From Bradyrhizobium genosp. SA-3 (GTDB lineage: Bacteria > Pseudomonadota > Alphaproteobacteria > Rhizobiales > Xanthobacteraceae), in assembly GCF_004212635.1 (NCBI RefSeq), contig NZ_PSRT01000037.1, positions 1 to 63,751 on the forward strand: a stretch of 63,751 nucleotides of DNA. Direction: 5' to 3'. Numbering within the stretch: position 1 is the stretch's first letter; each line of letters begins with the position of its first letter. Under the pieces are notes generated by a model that was not told where the DNA came from, made no database searches, and saw only the letters and a program-made list of their open reading frames with translations. Below, piece after piece: positions 8,358 to 17,255 of the stretch. Position numbers and translations under genes: made by a program.

Positions 8358-9245
8358 ATGTCGGATGCGGCTGCGACACTCACGCAGGACCGGCAGAAGC
8401 TGGAAATGTCGGCGCTTTCGGCGCCGGCCGTGATCTTCACGGTCGCGATGATCGCGTTTCCCGTCGTCTATACGGTCTGGCTCGGCTTCCAGAATTTCTC
8501 CTCGACCGGCAAGCAGTCCTTCGCCGGCCTTGCCAATTATTCCAAGCTGGTCTCCGACTACGAGTTCTGGCACGGGCTATGGGTCACGATCGCGCTCTAT
8601 GTGCTGTCGCTGGTGCTGCAGCTCGTCTTCGGCGTCTGGCTCGCACTGGTGTTGTTTCACGCCAAGCGCCTGCCGGGGATCGTGCGCTCGTTGTTCATCT
8701 CGCCCTTCATGATGCCGCCGGTGGTGGCGGGCATGATGTGGCTGGTGATCCTCGATCCGTCACTAGGGGCGGCCAACTACATCCTGCAAGCGTTCGGTCT
8801 GCCGCCGTTGGAGTGGCTGGCCTCACCATCGCTGGTCATTCCGACGGTTGCTCTGATCGACAGCTGGCAGTGGACGCCTTACGTCGCCTTGATCGTTCTG
8901 GGCGGCCTGCAATCTCTCCCGCCGAGCGTCTACGAGGCCGCGCAGATCGACGGCGCATCCCCGTTCAGGACCTTCCAGCGCATCACGCTGCCGCTGCTGC
9001 TGCCCACCATCGTCACCGCGGCGATCCTGCGCAGCGTCGATCTCCTGCGCTTCTTCGACATCATCTACATCACCACCCAGGGCGGTCCGGGCAACGCGTC
9101 GAACACGCTGAACATCTACGGCTTCCGCGTCGGCTTCGAATTCTTCAACATCGGCTATGCCAGCGCCTTGATGCTGACGCTGACGGCGATCGTGTTCGGC
9201 GCCGTGCTCGCCTTCAACCGCCTGCGCGGCGCAGTCGCCTGGTGA
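8358..9245 (+). CDS. Sugar ABC transporter permease (MalF/UgpA type)
   Basis: The 295-residue inner-membrane protein has six predicted helices and the binding-protein-dependent permease EAA loop, EAAQIDGASPFRTFQRITLP (about 196-215), which contacts the ATPase. The ATG at 8358 gives a normal N terminus; the open frame extends 124 codons upstream only because it overlaps the preceding gene in another frame. It forms the channel with the MalG-type subunit encoded 4 bp downstream. A typical two-permease sugar importer needs the ATPase encoded at 11096-12169. Confidence 0.93.
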   Translation: MSDAAATLTQDRQKLEMSALSAPAVIFTVAMIAFPVVYTVWLGFQNFSSTGKQSFAGLANYSKLVSDYEFWHGLWVTIALYVLSLVLQLVFGVWLALVLFHAKRLPGIVRSLFISPFMMPPVVAGMMWLVILDPSLGAANYILQAFGLPPLEWLASPSLVIPTVALIDSWQWTPYVALIVLGGLQSLPPSVYEAAQIDGASPFRTFQRITLPLLLPTIVTAAILRSVDLLRFFDIIYITTQGGPGNASNTLNIYGFRVGFEFFNIGYASALMLTLTAIVFGAVLAFNRLRGAVAW

Positions 9246-9249
9246 CGCC

Positions 9250-10077
9250 ATGACGGACGCTGCCAATACCGACCGCTGGATCCGCTGGCTCAACCTGGTG
9301 CAGCTCGTGCTGGCCGGGATCATCATCATGGCGCCGACGGTCTGGATGGTGTTGTCTTCGTTCAAGCCGTCCTTCGAGGTGACGGCCTATCCGCCGACGC
9401 TGATCTTCACGCCGACCTTGGATAACTATGTCGAGCTGACCAAGACCACGCCGTTCCTGAACTATGCGCTCAATAGCCTCATCGTCACCGTCGGCTCGAC
9501 GGCGCTTGGACTGTTGTTCGGAATCCCCGCCGCTTTCGCTGTCTCCTGGACGCGGATCTCGTGGCCGGCGATCCTGACGCTGGCCGCCCGCATGGCGCCG
9601 GGCACGCTGTTCCTGCTGCCGTGGTACGTCATGTTCCGGCAGGTCGGCATGATCGGCTCCTACACCGCGCTGATCCTGAGCCACGCGGTCATCACGTTGC
9701 CGATCGTGATCTGGGTCCTGCTGCCGTCATTCGACGGCATCCCGCGCAGCGTCTTCGAGGCGGCGCAGGTCGATGGATGCAGCGTCACGCGCATCCTCTG
9801 GCGCATCGCGCTGCCGCTGGTGGCATCCGGCGTCGCCGTCTCGGCGATCCTCGCCTTTGTATTCTCGTGGAACTACTTCCTGTTTGCGCTGGTGCTCTCC
9901 AACGGCGACACCAAGACGCTGATCGCGGCGGCCTTCAACTTCATCGGCGAGGGCTCGACGCAGTGGGGCGCGCTGATGGCCGCGGCGACGTTGATCGCAT
10001 TGCCGCCGCTGGTGCTGGCGGCCCTGGTTCAGCGCTGGCTCGTCTCCGGGCTGACGCTCGGTGCGGTGAAAGGTTAG
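9250..10077 (+). CDS. Sugar ABC transporter permease (MalG/UgpE type)
   Basis: The product has 275 residues and six predicted membrane helices, with the EAA loop EAAQVDGCSVTRILWRIALP at about 172-191. It starts 4 bp after the MalF-type gene and is the second half of the sugar channel. Its length matches MalG/UgpE proteins. Nothing unusual is seen. Confidence 0.93.
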   Translation: MTDAANTDRWIRWLNLVQLVLAGIIIMAPTVWMVLSSFKPSFEVTAYPPTLIFTPTLDNYVELTKTTPFLNYALNSLIVTVGSTALGLLFGIPAAFAVSWTRISWPAILTLAARMAPGTLFLLPWYVMFRQVGMIGSYTALILSHAVITLPIVIWVLLPSFDGIPRSVFEAAQVDGCSVTRILWRIALPLVASGVAVSAILAFVFSWNYFLFALVLSNGDTKTLIAAAFNFIGEGSTQWGALMAAATLIALPPLVLAALVQRWLVSGLTLGAVKG

Positions 10078-10084
10078 TTGTCTG

Positions 10085-11089
10085 ATGAATATGTCACCCC
10101 GTCCCAATTCGATCATGCAGGCCGCAGTCTTCCATGGCAACGACCGCATCACCATCGAGCGCGTGGCGATGCCCGATGTCGGCACAGGCGAGGTGCTCGT
10201 GCGCGTCTTGCGTACCGCGCTGTGCGGTTCGGACTTCAAGCTCTGGCACAAGGGCGCCGAATTCACCGCGGGCCACGAGATCTTTGGCGTCGTCGAGCAG
10301 CCCGGTCATCGCCTGCACGGCCGCCGCTGCGCCATCTATATCCCCTTGCACTGCGATCACTGCGCGGCCTGCAAGCGCGGCGACACCCAGATGTGCCTTG
10401 AAGTCTCCAGCCTGATCGGCTGGAACAGGCCGGGCGGCTATGCCGAATATGTGCCGGTGCCGGAAAACTGCCTGCTGCCGGTGCCTGATGATATCGAGGA
10501 CAGCCTTGCGCCGCTGCTGCTCGACACCATCGGCACGTCCGGTCACGCCGTGCGCTTCGTCGGCCGTGTCGTGCCGCCGGCCGAGGCTGGCCCGGTTCTC
10601 GTGATGGGGGCAGGGCCTGTCGGCCTCGGCGTCGTGCTGGCGCTCCGCGCACTCGGCTACGACAACGTCTACGTCGCCGATCCCAATGCCGCGCGCCTCA
10701 GAATCGCGCAATCCTTCGGCGCGAAGGCGCATCCCGTCGGCGATACCTCCAGGCGATTTGCCCTCATCATGGAATGCTCCGGCGCGCATGCGGCGCGCAA
10801 CCTCGGCATCGAGCTGGTCCTGCCGCGTGGCGCGCTGGTGCTGGTCGGCGAGAACGCCGCGCCCTGGACCATCGAGGAAGGCAAGGTATTCCGCCGCAAG
10901 GATTTCTACATGATCCGCACCTTCTACTTCCCGGTCTCGGATTTCGAGCCGAATGTCGGGCTGCTGCGCAAGTACAAGGACGAATACCGCGTCCTCGTCG
11001 ATGGCGAGTTCGGCCTGTCGGCTCTGCCCGAGAATTTCGCCCGCTTCGCCAAGGGCGAGCTGATCAAGCCGGTTCTGGCGCTGGACTAA
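10085..11089 (+). CDS. Zinc-dependent medium-chain alcohol/polyol dehydrogenase
   Basis: The 334-residue MDR protein keeps the catalytic zinc ligands C47 and H64-E65 (GHE) and the complete structural zinc set C90, C93, C96, C104. The NAD-binding motif GAGPVGLG is near 176. Relatives include sorbitol, L-idonate, threonine and galactitol dehydrogenases. It lies between the permease and ATPase genes of one operon, so it probably oxidises the imported compound, a polyol or sugar, to a ketose that the PfkB kinase downstream phosphorylates. Substrate specificity is not visible. The true start may be the ATG at 10085 or an internal one at residue 3 or 11. Confidence 0.9.
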   Translation: MNMSPRPNSIMQAAVFHGNDRITIERVAMPDVGTGEVLVRVLRTALCGSDFKLWHKGAEFTAGHEIFGVVEQPGHRLHGRRCAIYIPLHCDHCAACKRGDTQMCLEVSSLIGWNRPGGYAEYVPVPENCLLPVPDDIEDSLAPLLLDTIGTSGHAVRFVGRVVPPAEAGPVLVMGAGPVGLGVVLALRALGYDNVYVADPNAARLRIAQSFGAKAHPVGDTSRRFALIMECSGAHAARNLGIELVLPRGALVLVGENAAPWTIEEGKVFRRKDFYMIRTFYFPVSDFEPNVGLLRKYKDEYRVLVDGEFGLSALPENFARFAKGELIKPVLALD

Positions 11090-11095
11090 GCGATC

Positions 11096-12169
11096 ATGGC
11101 CTCGATCTCGATCCGCAATCTCGTCAAGCGCTACGGCAATTTCACCGTGATCCCCGATCTCAACCTGGAGATCGCGGACCACGAATTCGTCGTCTTCGTC
11201 GGCCCTTCCGGCTGCGGCAAGTCAACCTTGCTGCGCATCATCGCCGGCCTCGAGCCGATTTCGTCGGGAGACCTCTACATCGGCGACAAGCGCGTCAACG
11301 GCGTGCAGGCCGCGCAGCGCGACATCGCGATGGTGTTCCAGGACTACGCGCTCTATCCGCACATGAAGGTCTACGACAACATGTCGTTTGCGCTGGAGTT
11401 GCGTGGCGTGCCGAAGGCGGAGATCGACGCGCGCGTCAAGCGCGCAGCGGCGCTGTTGCACATCGAGCCTTATCTCGACCGCAAGCCGAAGGAGCTGTCG
11501 GGCGGACAACGCCAGCGCGTCGCCATGGGCCGTGCCATCGTGCGTAATCCCAAGGCGTTCCTGTTCGACGAGCCGCTGTCCAATCTCGACGCGAAGCTGC
11601 GCGGGCAGGTGCGGGCCGAGATCAAGGCGCTGTCGCAGGAGTTGAAGACCACCATGGTCTTCGTCACGCACGATCAGATCGAAGCCATGACCATGGCCGA
11701 CCGGATCGTGGTGCTCCAGAGCGGCACGATTCAGCAATACGACACGCCGGAGACGGTCTACGAGCGGCCCGCCAACCAGTTCGTCGCCGGCTTCATCGGT
11801 TCGCCCGCCATGAATTTCTTCCCGGTCGAGTGGCGGCAGGAGCGTGCGGTTCTCTCGCAAGGCGGAACGGCAGTGCCGCTCGACGGCGAGGCCGCAGGCC
11901 GCCTGCGTCAGGCCGGCAATGCCGTGCTCGGCATCCGCCCTGAGCATTTCGTAGTGGCCGCGGATGCCGTCGACGGACTTGCCGTCAACGTCAAGCTGGT
12001 CGAACCGCTTGGCTCGGATACGCTGATCCATTTCGATCTCGCCGGCGCCTCCGCGATCGCGAGGGTCGATCCATCGCTGCGGCCGAAGGTCGGCGATCGT
12101 CTCAGCCTTCGTCCGCAACCGGGCAAGACGCATTTGTTCGATGCGGCCAACGGACAGGTCCTGCGGTGA
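11096..12169 (+). CDS. Sugar ABC transporter ATP-binding protein (MalK/UgpC type)
   Basis: This is a 357-residue ATPase with Walker A GPSGCGKST (about 36-44), signature LSGGQRQRV (about 134), Walker B AFLFDEP, and the switch histidine in VFVTHDQIEAM. A C-terminal TOBE/MalK regulatory domain (about 240-357) contains FIGSPAMNFFPVE. It energises import through the two permeases at 8358-10077. The stop codon overlaps the GTG start of the PfkB kinase. All members of this transporter are present, so the importer is complete. Confidence 0.95.
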   Translation: MASISIRNLVKRYGNFTVIPDLNLEIADHEFVVFVGPSGCGKSTLLRIIAGLEPISSGDLYIGDKRVNGVQAAQRDIAMVFQDYALYPHMKVYDNMSFALELRGVPKAEIDARVKRAAALLHIEPYLDRKPKELSGGQRQRVAMGRAIVRNPKAFLFDEPLSNLDAKLRGQVRAEIKALSQELKTTMVFVTHDQIEAMTMADRIVVLQSGTIQQYDTPETVYERPANQFVAGFIGSPAMNFFPVEWRQERAVLSQGGTAVPLDGEAAGRLRQAGNAVLGIRPEHFVVAADAVDGLAVNVKLVEPLGSDTLIHFDLAGASAIARVDPSLRPKVGDRLSLRPQPGKTHLFDAANGQVLR

Positions 12170-13125
12170 GTGCATCCGCGCACATCGGTGATCTCTCGGC
12201 GCTGGCGGCCGTGGCGTCAAAGGCCAGGTCCGTGCACGTGATCTGCCTGGGTCTGTCGGCACTCGACCAGGTCTGGCGCGTCGATCGCCTGTTCGCGGGT
12301 CAAAGCGAGAAGCTCAAGGCCGTCGGTTACGGCACGCTTGGCGGCGGCATGGCCGCCAACGCGTCGGTCGCGATAGCAAGGCTCGGCGCGTCCGTCGCGT
12401 TCTGGGGACGGGCAGGGAACGACGCCGCCGGCCATGAGATGAAATCGGCCTTCACGGCCGAGGGCGTCGATGTCGAGAATTTTCGGCTGTTTCCCGACGG
12501 CCGCTCGTCCGTTTCCGGGATCATCGTCGACAGTTCCGGTGAGCGGCAGATCGTCAACTTCCGTGGACTCTTTCCGGAAGCTGCGGATTGGCTTCCGCTC
12601 GAAGCCATCGCGCGCGCATCCTCCGTGCTGGCCGATCCGCGCTGGGTCGAGGGCGCAGCGACGCTGTTCCGCGAAGCCCGCGCGCGCGGCATTCCGACTG
12701 TGCTCGACGGCGACATGGCCGACGCCGAAGTGTTCGAGCGGCTGCTGCCGCTGACCGACCATGCGATCTTCTCCGAGCCCGCACTCACATCATTTGCTGG
12801 CTCAGCCGAAGACAAATCGCTCGCGGCGCTCGCGCGCTTCGACTGCCGGGTCATCGCCGTCACGCGCGGCGAGGGAGGCGTGAGCTGGTACGAGAATGGC
12901 CAGCCGCATCGGCAGGCGGCCTATGCCGTCGAGGTCGTCGACACCACCGGGGCCGGCGACGTCTTCCACGGCGCCTATGCGCTTGCGATCGGCGTCGGTC
13001 TCGATGTGCGCGCCGCCATGGCGTTTTCGGCGGCCACGGCCGCCATGAAATGCCGCCACGCCGGTGGCCGCAACGGAATCCCTGAGATCAACGAGTGTCT
13101 TGCATTCATGAGGACGAAGCCATGA
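12166..13125 (+). CDS. PfkB-family sugar kinase resembling sulfofructose kinase YihV
   Basis: The 319-residue ribokinase-fold protein has a GTG start at 12166 that overlaps the ATPase stop. It has the GGGMAANAS substrate motif near 61 and the ATP/anion-hole signature DTTGAGDVFHGA near 262. From memory it resembles E. coli YihV closely in the segments VLADPRW, LDGDM, DHAIFSEPAL and the C-terminal GGRNGIP; no alignment was run. YihV phosphorylates 6-deoxy-6-sulfofructose at O1. The next gene encodes a LacD/YihT-type aldolase, with overlapping stop and start. I infer a kinase acting on a modified ketose to make a 1-phosphate. Other sugar kinase roles (tagatose, fructose or ketodeoxygluconate) remain possible. 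Confidence 0.88.
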   Translation: MSASAHIGDLSALAAVASKARSVHVICLGLSALDQVWRVDRLFAGQSEKLKAVGYGTLGGGMAANASVAIARLGASVAFWGRAGNDAAGHEMKSAFTAEGVDVENFRLFPDGRSSVSGIIVDSSGERQIVNFRGLFPEAADWLPLEAIARASSVLADPRWVEGAATLFREARARGIPTVLDGDMADAEVFERLLPLTDHAIFSEPALTSFAGSAEDKSLAALARFDCRVIAVTRGEGGVSWYENGQPHRQAAYAVEVVDTTGAGDVFHGAYALAIGVGLDVRAAMAFSAATAAMKCRHAGGRNGIPEINECLAFMRTKP

Positions 13126-14159
13126 GAACGATTGGAAAGAACCGCGGCCTGGCACGGCTTGCTGACGCGGATGGCCACTTTCGCATGGTCGCGCTGGACC
13201 AGCGGCCTCCACTGTTCGACGCCATCGCGAAAGCAAAAGGCATCACGCGGGAACAGGTCGAATATTCCGACGTCACGGCGGCCAAGCGCCTCCTTGTCGA
13301 GAATCTCGCGCCGCATTGCAGCTCGATGCTGTTCGACCCGAATTTTGCGGTGCCGGCGGCGATCGATCTCTTGCCGCCGCGCTGCGGCCTGATCATGACT
13401 CTCGAGGAGCACCGCGTCGAGGAAACGGCGGGCGGCCGCAAGTCGCGCGCGATCACCAATTGGAGCGTGGAGAAAATCCGCGCCATGGGCGGCGATGCCG
13501 TCAAGGTGCTGGCCTGGTACCGGCCGGATGCCGACGCTGTGGTGAACGAGCATCAGAAGCGCTTCGTGCGCGAGATCGGCGAGGACTGCGCCCGTCACGA
13601 CATTCCCTATGTCCTCGAGCTGCTGGTCTACCCATTCCTCGGCAGCGCCAATCACACCGCCGACTACGTGGAATCGCCGGGCAAGCTCCCGGGACTCGTC
13701 ATCGACAGCGTGCGCGAGTTTGCCAAGCCCGAATATGGCGTCGATCTCCTCAAGCTGGAGAGCCCGCTTGCGGCGGGCAGCCTGCCGGCCCGCGACGTCA
13801 GCGCGGAAGCGAAGGCCGCACAGAAGGAGTTCGATGCGATCGGCGATATCTGCCGCGAGCGCAGCATCCCCTGGGTGCTGCTCTCGGGCGGCGCTGCGCC
13901 GGAAAAGTTCGAGCGCGTCCTCGACTTCGCCTATGCGGCGGGAGCGGGCGGCTTCCTGGCGGGCCGCACCATCTGGCTCGATGCCGTCCTGAAGAACTTT
14001 CCGGACCGCGCGGCGGTGTCGGCCAGCCTGCGCAAGGACGGCCTCGGCGTGCTGGAACGGCTCAACAAGCTGACCATGGCCAAGGGCACGCCGTGGAAGG
14101 CGCGCTTTCCGGTGTTCACTGATATCAAGCAGGAAGGTGACTTCGCGCGCGCCTATTGA
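13122..14159 (+). CDS. LacD/YihT-type class I ketose (bis)phosphate aldolase
   Basis: The product has 345 residues. The LacD family signature appears as VALDQR (23-28), a Schiff-base lysine candidate K211 in VDLLKLESP, and the phosphate loop GGFLAGRTIW near 285. LacD cleaves tagatose 1,6-bisphosphate; its relative YihT cleaves sulfofructose 1-phosphate to dihydroxyacetone phosphate plus an aldehyde. The ATG at 13122 overlaps the kinase stop (ATGA), so kinase and aldolase are translationally coupled. The N-terminal extension in the open frame (from 13095) is not needed. At 345 residues it is longer than YihT (about 290). The expected products are DHAP or glyceraldehyde phosphate plus a C3 aldehyde. 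Confidence 0.88.
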   Translation: MRTIGKNRGLARLADADGHFRMVALDQRPPLFDAIAKAKGITREQVEYSDVTAAKRLLVENLAPHCSSMLFDPNFAVPAAIDLLPPRCGLIMTLEEHRVEETAGGRKSRAITNWSVEKIRAMGGDAVKVLAWYRPDADAVVNEHQKRFVREIGEDCARHDIPYVLELLVYPFLGSANHTADYVESPGKLPGLVIDSVREFAKPEYGVDLLKLESPLAAGSLPARDVSAEAKAAQKEFDAIGDICRERSIPWVLLSGGAAPEKFERVLDFAYAAGAGGFLAGRTIWLDAVLKNFPDRAAVSASLRKDGLGVLERLNKLTMAKGTPWKARFPVFTDIKQEGDFARAY

Positions 14160-14204
14160 GATAGTGGCTCTGCGTGGTCTCATCCCGATCGCAGGATCCA
14201 CAAC

Positions 14205-15332
14205 ATGACTGACGGCTTCACCATCCGCTCGATCGAGGCGTTCTGCTATCGCTATCCGCTGGCGATGCCGGTGGTGACGTCGTTCGGCAAGATGCTCGAC
14301 CGTCCCGCCGTCTTCGTTCGCGCTGTCGACGAGGACGGCATCGAGGGATGGGGTGAGGCCTGGTCCAACTTTCCAGCTCCAGGCGCGGAGCATCGCGCCC
14401 GGCTCGTCAACGAGGTGCTCGCACCCGGCCTCGTCGGACGCAAATTCAACGGTCCTGGCCAGGCCTTCGAGGCGCTGACCAAGGGCATCGAAGTTCTGGC
14501 GCTTCAATGCGGTGAACCCGGTCCGTTCGCGCAGGCGATTTCGGGCATCGACCTCGCGCTGTGGGATCTCTCGGCGCGCCGCCGGCGCTTGCCGTTGTGG
14601 CGGCTTCTCGGCGGTCAGTCACGCCAGATCAAGGTCTATGCCAGTGGCATCAATCCCGGCGGTGCGGCGCAGACGGCGGAGGCCGCGCTCAAGCGCGGCC
14701 ATCGCGCGCTGAAGCTGAAGGTTGGCTTCGGCGCCGAGACCGACCTCGCCAATTTGGCCACGCTGCGTGGAATCGTCGGTGCCGGCATGCTTGCCATCGA
14801 TGCCAATCAGGGCTGGTCAGTCACGCAGGCGATGGAGATGCTGCCGCGGCTTGCCGAGTTCGATCTGCGCTGGTTGGAAGAGCCGATTCGCGCCGATCGG
14901 CCGCGCGAGGAATGGCGCAGGCTGCGCGCCGCAGCGAAGATGCCGATTGCCGCCGGCGAAAACATTTCGAGCGTCGAGGGCTTCAAAGAAGTGCTGGCCG
15001 AAGACGTGCTCGGCGTGGTTCAGCCTGATATTGCGAAATGGGGCGGGCTCAGTGTCTGCGCTCCACTGGCGCGCGACATTCTGAAGGCGGGCAAGACGTT
15101 TTGCCCGCACTATCTCGGCGGAGGCCTCGGCTTGCTCGCATCCGCGCATCTCCTCGCCGGTATCGGAGGTGATGGCTGGCTGGAAGTCGATGCCAACGAC
15201 AATCCATTGCGCGATCTGTTTTGCGGCCCGGTCCTCAACGTGACGGAAGGCACCGTTGAATTGGACCAAGACCCGGGACTCGGAGTGTCGCCTGATCTTT
15301 CATCTATCGAGCGTCATCGCACCATTAGATAA
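14205..15332 (+). CDS. Enolase-superfamily dehydratase/racemase, mandelate racemase subgroup
   Basis: The product has 375 residues. All catalytic elements of the mandelate racemase subgroup are present: lysines K170 and K172 (KLK), metal ligands D199, E225 and E252, and the D275-H302 dyad (QPD, CPHY). This subgroup abstracts the proton alpha to a carboxylate, either to racemise it or to dehydrate an aldonic or uronic acid. It closes the sugar operon 45 bp after the aldolase. Its presence implies that a sugar acid, or a lactone-derived acid, is formed or imported, which does not fit a plain tagatose pathway. The substrate is unknown. Confidence 0.9.
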   Translation: MTDGFTIRSIEAFCYRYPLAMPVVTSFGKMLDRPAVFVRAVDEDGIEGWGEAWSNFPAPGAEHRARLVNEVLAPGLVGRKFNGPGQAFEALTKGIEVLALQCGEPGPFAQAISGIDLALWDLSARRRRLPLWRLLGGQSRQIKVYASGINPGGAAQTAEAALKRGHRALKLKVGFGAETDLANLATLRGIVGAGMLAIDANQGWSVTQAMEMLPRLAEFDLRWLEEPIRADRPREEWRRLRAAAKMPIAAGENISSVEGFKEVLAEDVLGVVQPDIAKWGGLSVCAPLARDILKAGKTFCPHYLGGGLGLLASAHLLAGIGGDGWLEVDANDNPLRDLFCGPVLNVTEGTVELDQDPGLGVSPDLSSIERHRTIR

Positions 15333-15459
15333 GAGATTCGTATCGTGATGGCCGCGATCATGATCCGGCCTGGTCGAAGATCGGTGCGGATAGGGCGGTG
15401 AAGTTCGGCAGAAGGGCATCACGACAGCGGCTGATGCCGTCGCGCGTGTATTTGACCTC

Positions 15460-15475
15460 GTCATATGTATATGAC
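15460..15475. promoter_or_regulatory. Near-perfect CATATG palindrome upstream of the flavin reductase gene
   Basis: GTCATATGTATATGAC is a 16-bp palindrome with only the central GT unmatched. It follows a possible -35 (TTGACC, 15452-15457) and lies 80 bp before the flavin reductase start. It shares the CATATG core and flanks with the site in the ior promoter (26325-26335). MarR-family sites are often of this type, and two MarR genes lie in the locus. Confidence 0.55.
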
Positions 15476-15555
15476 CAAATAAAGCGTCTCGCATTTGGCC
15501 GCGGGGCGCAACTTCTCAGCCGTCAGCTCCGTTCGCGCGCGCAATTGAGGCACCG

Positions 15556-16173
15556 ATGCTCTTCGATATGGGTCAGCTTCCAGCGGATATCCGCTACAAG
15601 ATCCTCACCGCGACCGTTACGCCGCGACCCATCGCGTGGGTGACGACCAGGTCCCGGGATGGGATCGCCAATGCGGCGCCCTTCAGCTTCTTCAACGTTC
15701 TCGGGCATGAGCCGCCGACGGTCGTGCTCGGCTTGCTGCGTCATCCGCAGCGAGGCTTGAAGGACACGGCGCAGAATATCGTCGAGATGGGTGAGTTCGC
15801 CGTTCACCTGGTGCCGCACCAGATGGCAGAAGCCATGAACGCGACGGCGGTCGATGCTCCCTCCGAGATCGACGAGATCGAGATTGCGGGGCTGGAGACG
15901 CTTCCGTCGCAGATGATTTCGCCTCCGCTCATCAAGGGATGCCCGGTTGCGTTCGAATGTCGCTCGCTCTCGGTCCATGAGACCGGGCCCCGGCAAATCG
16001 CGGTGATCGGCGAGGTCGTCTGCGCGCATGTGGCGGAGCAGTTCGTGATCGACGCGCGCCGAGGCCATATCGATACGATCAGCCTCGACCTCATTGCCCG
16101 CATGCACGGCTCGGGCTGGTATGCGAGGCCTCGTGAGCTCTTCCAGTTGGTGCGGCCGGCGCCGATCGAATAG
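15556..16173 (+). CDS. Flavin reductase-like (DIM6/NTAB) FMN-binding protein
   Basis: The product has 205 residues. The split-barrel flavin reductase fold is indicated by the TPRPIAWVTTRSRDG opening (about 18-32), NAAPFSFFN and the HxTGPRQIAV strand. Family members bind FMN and reduce flavin for partner monooxygenases or reduce small substrates. It heads the oxygenase-encoding block but is separated from the reductase gene by 113 bp with its own promoter. No separate flavin monooxygenase is adjacent, so its partner is unclear. The palindrome at 15460-15475 suggests control by the MarR proteins of the locus. Confidence 0.82.
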   Translation: MLFDMGQLPADIRYKILTATVTPRPIAWVTTRSRDGIANAAPFSFFNVLGHEPPTVVLGLLRHPQRGLKDTAQNIVEMGEFAVHLVPHQMAEAMNATAVDAPSEIDEIEIAGLETLPSQMISPPLIKGCPVAFECRSLSVHETGPRQIAVIGEVVCAHVAEQFVIDARRGHIDTISLDLIARMHGSGWYARPRELFQLVRPAPIE

Positions 16174-16224
16174 GGGCGGCCCGGCGCGAGGCTTGGGCCA
16201 ACGCGTGTCGACCCGAGCGGGCGA

Positions 16225-16269
16225 TTGACATCCAAATTATTATATGTCTAAAAATATGCAAATTCATAT
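16225..16269 (+). promoter_or_regulatory. Promoter and AT-rich operator region of the Rieske oxygenase operon
   Basis: A consensus -35 TTGACA (16225-16230) is followed after 16 bp by TCTAAA (16247-16252) as -10. The core region is unusually AT-rich for this genome. It contains ATATGCAAATTCATAT (16254-16269), an imperfect inverted repeat of ATATG/CATAT just after the predicted start point. The reductase ATG is at 16287, so the leader is very short. Confidence 0.6.
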
Positions 16270-16286
16270 ATTGTAAGACCCGGCCA

Positions 16287-17237
16287 ATGGACACGCATCC
16301 GCTGAGGCTCAAGGTGCAGTCGGTCACGGCGGAGACGCCGACGATCCGAAGCCTTCTGTTCGGCGTGCAGGGCGGTGCGGTTCCGCGATGGCAGGCGGGT
16401 GCGCATATCCGCGTGTCGCTGCCAAGCGGGGGAGACCGGCCTTACTCCCTGATAGCCCTGCCGGGCCTGCCCGAGGGAGTCCTTGCGCTCGGCGTTCTGC
16501 GCGAGCTGACGTCGACCGGCGGCTCGGCCTTCATGCATGCGCTCGAGATCGGCGATGTCGTGACGGCTTCGGCGCCCGTCAACAATTTCCCGCTGCATGA
16601 GGACGATGCGCCTGCGCTGCTGTTCGCCGGCGGCATCGGCATCACGCCGATCCTGTCCATGGCGGCCGAGCTGAAGGCGAGGGGCGTGTCTCACCGTCTT
16701 CACTACGCCGGACGGGCCCCGGGTCTGCTGGCGTTCTTGCCGCAGCTGGAGACGGTGTGCGCGAGCACCCTGTCCGTCCATTATGATAACGACGCTTCGT
16801 GCCTGGACATCGCAGCGGCGCTGCACGGCTCGCCTGCGAACGCCCATGTCTATGTCTGCGGTCCCGCAGGCATGATCGAAGCGGTGAAGGCCGCTGCTCT
16901 CGCCAGCGGCATTGCCGCCGATCGCATCCACGACGAGCTCTTCAAGGCCGAGCCGCCGGGCGCGCCGAACCGCTCGTTCGAGGTGGAGCTCAAATCGACG
17001 GGCGAGGTCATCACGGTCGCAGCCGATCGCAGCATCATCGAGGCGCTGGAAGCGGCGGGGCACGAGGTTCTCTCCGACTGCCGGCGCGGCGATTGCGGCA
17101 TCTGCCAGTGCGGCGTTATCGCAGGCGTTCCCGATCACCGCGATGTCATCCTGAGCGACGCCGAGAAGGCGTCCAACAAGGTCATGCAGATCTGCGTGTC
17201 GCGCGCAAAGTCGGAACGGCTGGTGCTGGATCTCTAG
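16287..17237 (+). CDS. Oxygenase reductase component (phthalate dioxygenase reductase/VanB type)
   Basis: The 316-residue protein has an FMN-binding barrel (RPYSLI, about 50-56) and an NAD domain (FAGGIGITPI, about 112-121). The C-terminal plant-type [2Fe-2S] domain has cysteines 265, 270, 273 and 303. This order (flavin, NAD, iron-sulfur) defines class IA reductases, which pass electrons from NADH to a Rieske oxygenase. It is the first gene of the operon, followed 18 bp later by the oxygenase alpha subunit, and is therefore its electron donor. Confidence 0.93.
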   Translation: MDTHPLRLKVQSVTAETPTIRSLLFGVQGGAVPRWQAGAHIRVSLPSGGDRPYSLIALPGLPEGVLALGVLRELTSTGGSAFMHALEIGDVVTASAPVNNFPLHEDDAPALLFAGGIGITPILSMAAELKARGVSHRLHYAGRAPGLLAFLPQLETVCASTLSVHYDNDASCLDIAAALHGSPANAHVYVCGPAGMIEAVKAAALASGIAADRIHDELFKAEPPGAPNRSFEVELKSTGEVITVAADRSIIEALEAAGHEVLSDCRRGDCGICQCGVIAGVPDHRDVILSDAEKASNKVMQICVSRAKSERLVLDL

Positions 17238-17255
17238 GACGAGGGCAGGAACGTC

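Noticed and set aside
12975..14507. Minus-strand 510-codon frame opposite the aldolase gene
   Set aside because: It spans the boundary of three real plus-strand genes; no domain pattern is visible in it.
5765..15332. Assignment of the sugar locus as a complete sulfoquinovose (sulfo-EMP) pathway
   Set aside because: Kinase and aldolase resemble YihV and YihT, but the isomerase, glycosidase, sulfolactaldehyde reductase and sulfonate exporter genes are missing, so only the enzyme resemblance is reported.
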